DNA of 14,478 nucleotides from an uncultured Bacteroidales bacterium (GTDB taxonomy: Bacteria > Bacteroidota > Bacteroidia > Bacteroidales > UBA932): positions 1 through 14,478 of the forward strand of contig CAJOMB010000021.1 in NCBI GenBank assembly GCA_905235615.1. Direction: 5' to 3'. The notes under the pieces were generated by a model that saw only the letters and a list, made by a program, of their open reading frames with translations, was not told where the DNA came from and searched no databases. Positions 13,925-14,478 of the stretch are shown here, piece by piece. Every line of letters starts with the position of its first letter. The first letter of the stretch is position 1. The position numbers and the translations under genes are program-made.

Positions 13925-14478
13925 CTACATCCTTTCCGGAAGTTCGATGCCCAGAAGGCCCATGGCGCTTCTGAGGGTACGGGCCAGAACAGCAATGAGT
14001 TCCAGCCTGTAGCGGAGCACTGCCTCATCCTCTTCCTTGAGGATGGGCGTGTCGTGGTAGTACTGGTTGAACTCCTTGGCCAGCTCGTAGGCGTAATTGG
14101 CGATGACGGCGGGGCTCAGGGCGGCACCGGCTTCGGCCACTTTGAGAGGATACAGGCCCAGCAGCTTCACAAGGCGGATTTCCTTGGCCGACGGCAGGGC
14201 ATCGGCCAGAATGCTTTCGGGGCCGAAGGAGACCTGCGCCTTGCGGAGGATGGAGCAGATGCGGGCATGCGTGTACTGGATGAAGGGGCCGGTGTTGCCG
14301 TTGAAGTCAATGGACTCCTTGGGGTTGAAGAGCATGGTCTTCTTGGGATCCACCTTGATGATGAAATACTTCAGGGCCCCCAGGCCGATCATGTGATACA
14401 GCCTTTCCTTCTCCTCCTCCGGGAGGTCTTCCAGCTTGCCGCTTTCCTCGGAGGTCTTTTTGGCCTCCTGGTACATGC
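13925..14478 (-). CDS. argS: Arginyl-tRNA synthetase, C-terminal part (partial)
   Basis: The frame runs in from the right edge and stops with TAG at 13927-13925, giving the last 184 or so residues of the enzyme that charges tRNA(Arg) with arginine. Segments such as LGALKYFIIKVDPKKTMLFN and SIDFNGNTGPFIQYTHARIC are the conserved end of the catalytic core in class I ArgS. The rest is the all-helical DALR anticodon-binding domain, ending LLGIELPERM, the usual family ending. The class I HIGH and KMSKS motifs lie beyond the window. The gene is tail to tail with the amidase operon, 44 bases away. It is a housekeeping gene, which argues for a chromosomal rather than mobile setting. Confidence 0.93.
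   Translation of the reverse strand, partial: MYQEAKKTSEESGKLEDLPEEEKERLYHMIGLGALKYFIIKVDPKKTMLFNPKESIDFNGNTGPFIQYTHARICSILRKAQVSFGPESILADALPSAKEIRLVKLLGLYPLKVAEAGAALSPAVIANYAYELAKEFNQYYHDTPILKEEDEAVLRYRLELIAVLARTLRSAMGLLGIELPERM

Overview
This window looks like a piece of a chromosome from a GC-rich member of the Bacteroidales (Bacteroidota). The evidence is TAnnTTTG-type -7 promoter elements (for example TATATTTG at 3601 and TATCTTTG at 5078 and 8004), few Shine-Dalgarno sequences, secreted proteins ending their signal peptides in AQ-like sites, and gene families typical of the phylum: a short-form RecQ, a signal-peptide TPR protein, a large golvesin/amidase protein and a CBM9-like protein. 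The exact genus cannot be read from the sequence. There is no rRNA, tRNA, CRISPR array, phage module or transposase. Nearly all of the window is coding, and no gene-free stretch exceeds about 110 bases.

Left part (1-3573, minus strand): recQ, a MATE transporter and an unrecognised, possibly glycosyltransferase-like gene run in that order, tightly packed. The MATE gene appears to have lost about a dozen bases near its end, so its last membrane helix is now out of frame. A 17-bp tandem duplication lies exactly between the original MATE stop and the start of the next gene. Middle part: ybaK (3612, plus) diverges from recQ across 38 bp. It runs tail to tail into a minus-strand M28-family secreted protein whose metal-binding residues are partly missing. 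That gene in turn diverges from a plus-strand pair: a secreted TPR protein and a WalJ/YycJ-like metallo-beta-lactamase-fold hydrolase.

Right part (8018-13880, plus): four genes that overlap or abut make one clear operon. They are an MsbA-like ABC exporter, a CBM9-like protein, a small VanZ-family membrane protein and a 974-residue secreted protein. In that last protein an N-acetylmuramoyl-L-alanine amidase fold is split by a golvesin-like domain and followed by an FN3 domain. The theme is envelope and peptidoglycan or glycan handling. The CBM9-like gene carries an in-frame dispersed repeat cassette of about 106 bp. The window closes with the C-terminal part of argS on the minus strand, tail to tail with the operon.

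No unmistakably new system is present. The strongest leads are the repeat cassette domesticated inside a coding region, the apparently inactive M28 homologue, the split amidase and its operon, the decayed MATE tail with its neighbouring duplication, and a set of promoters placed so close to start codons that leaderless transcription is likely.
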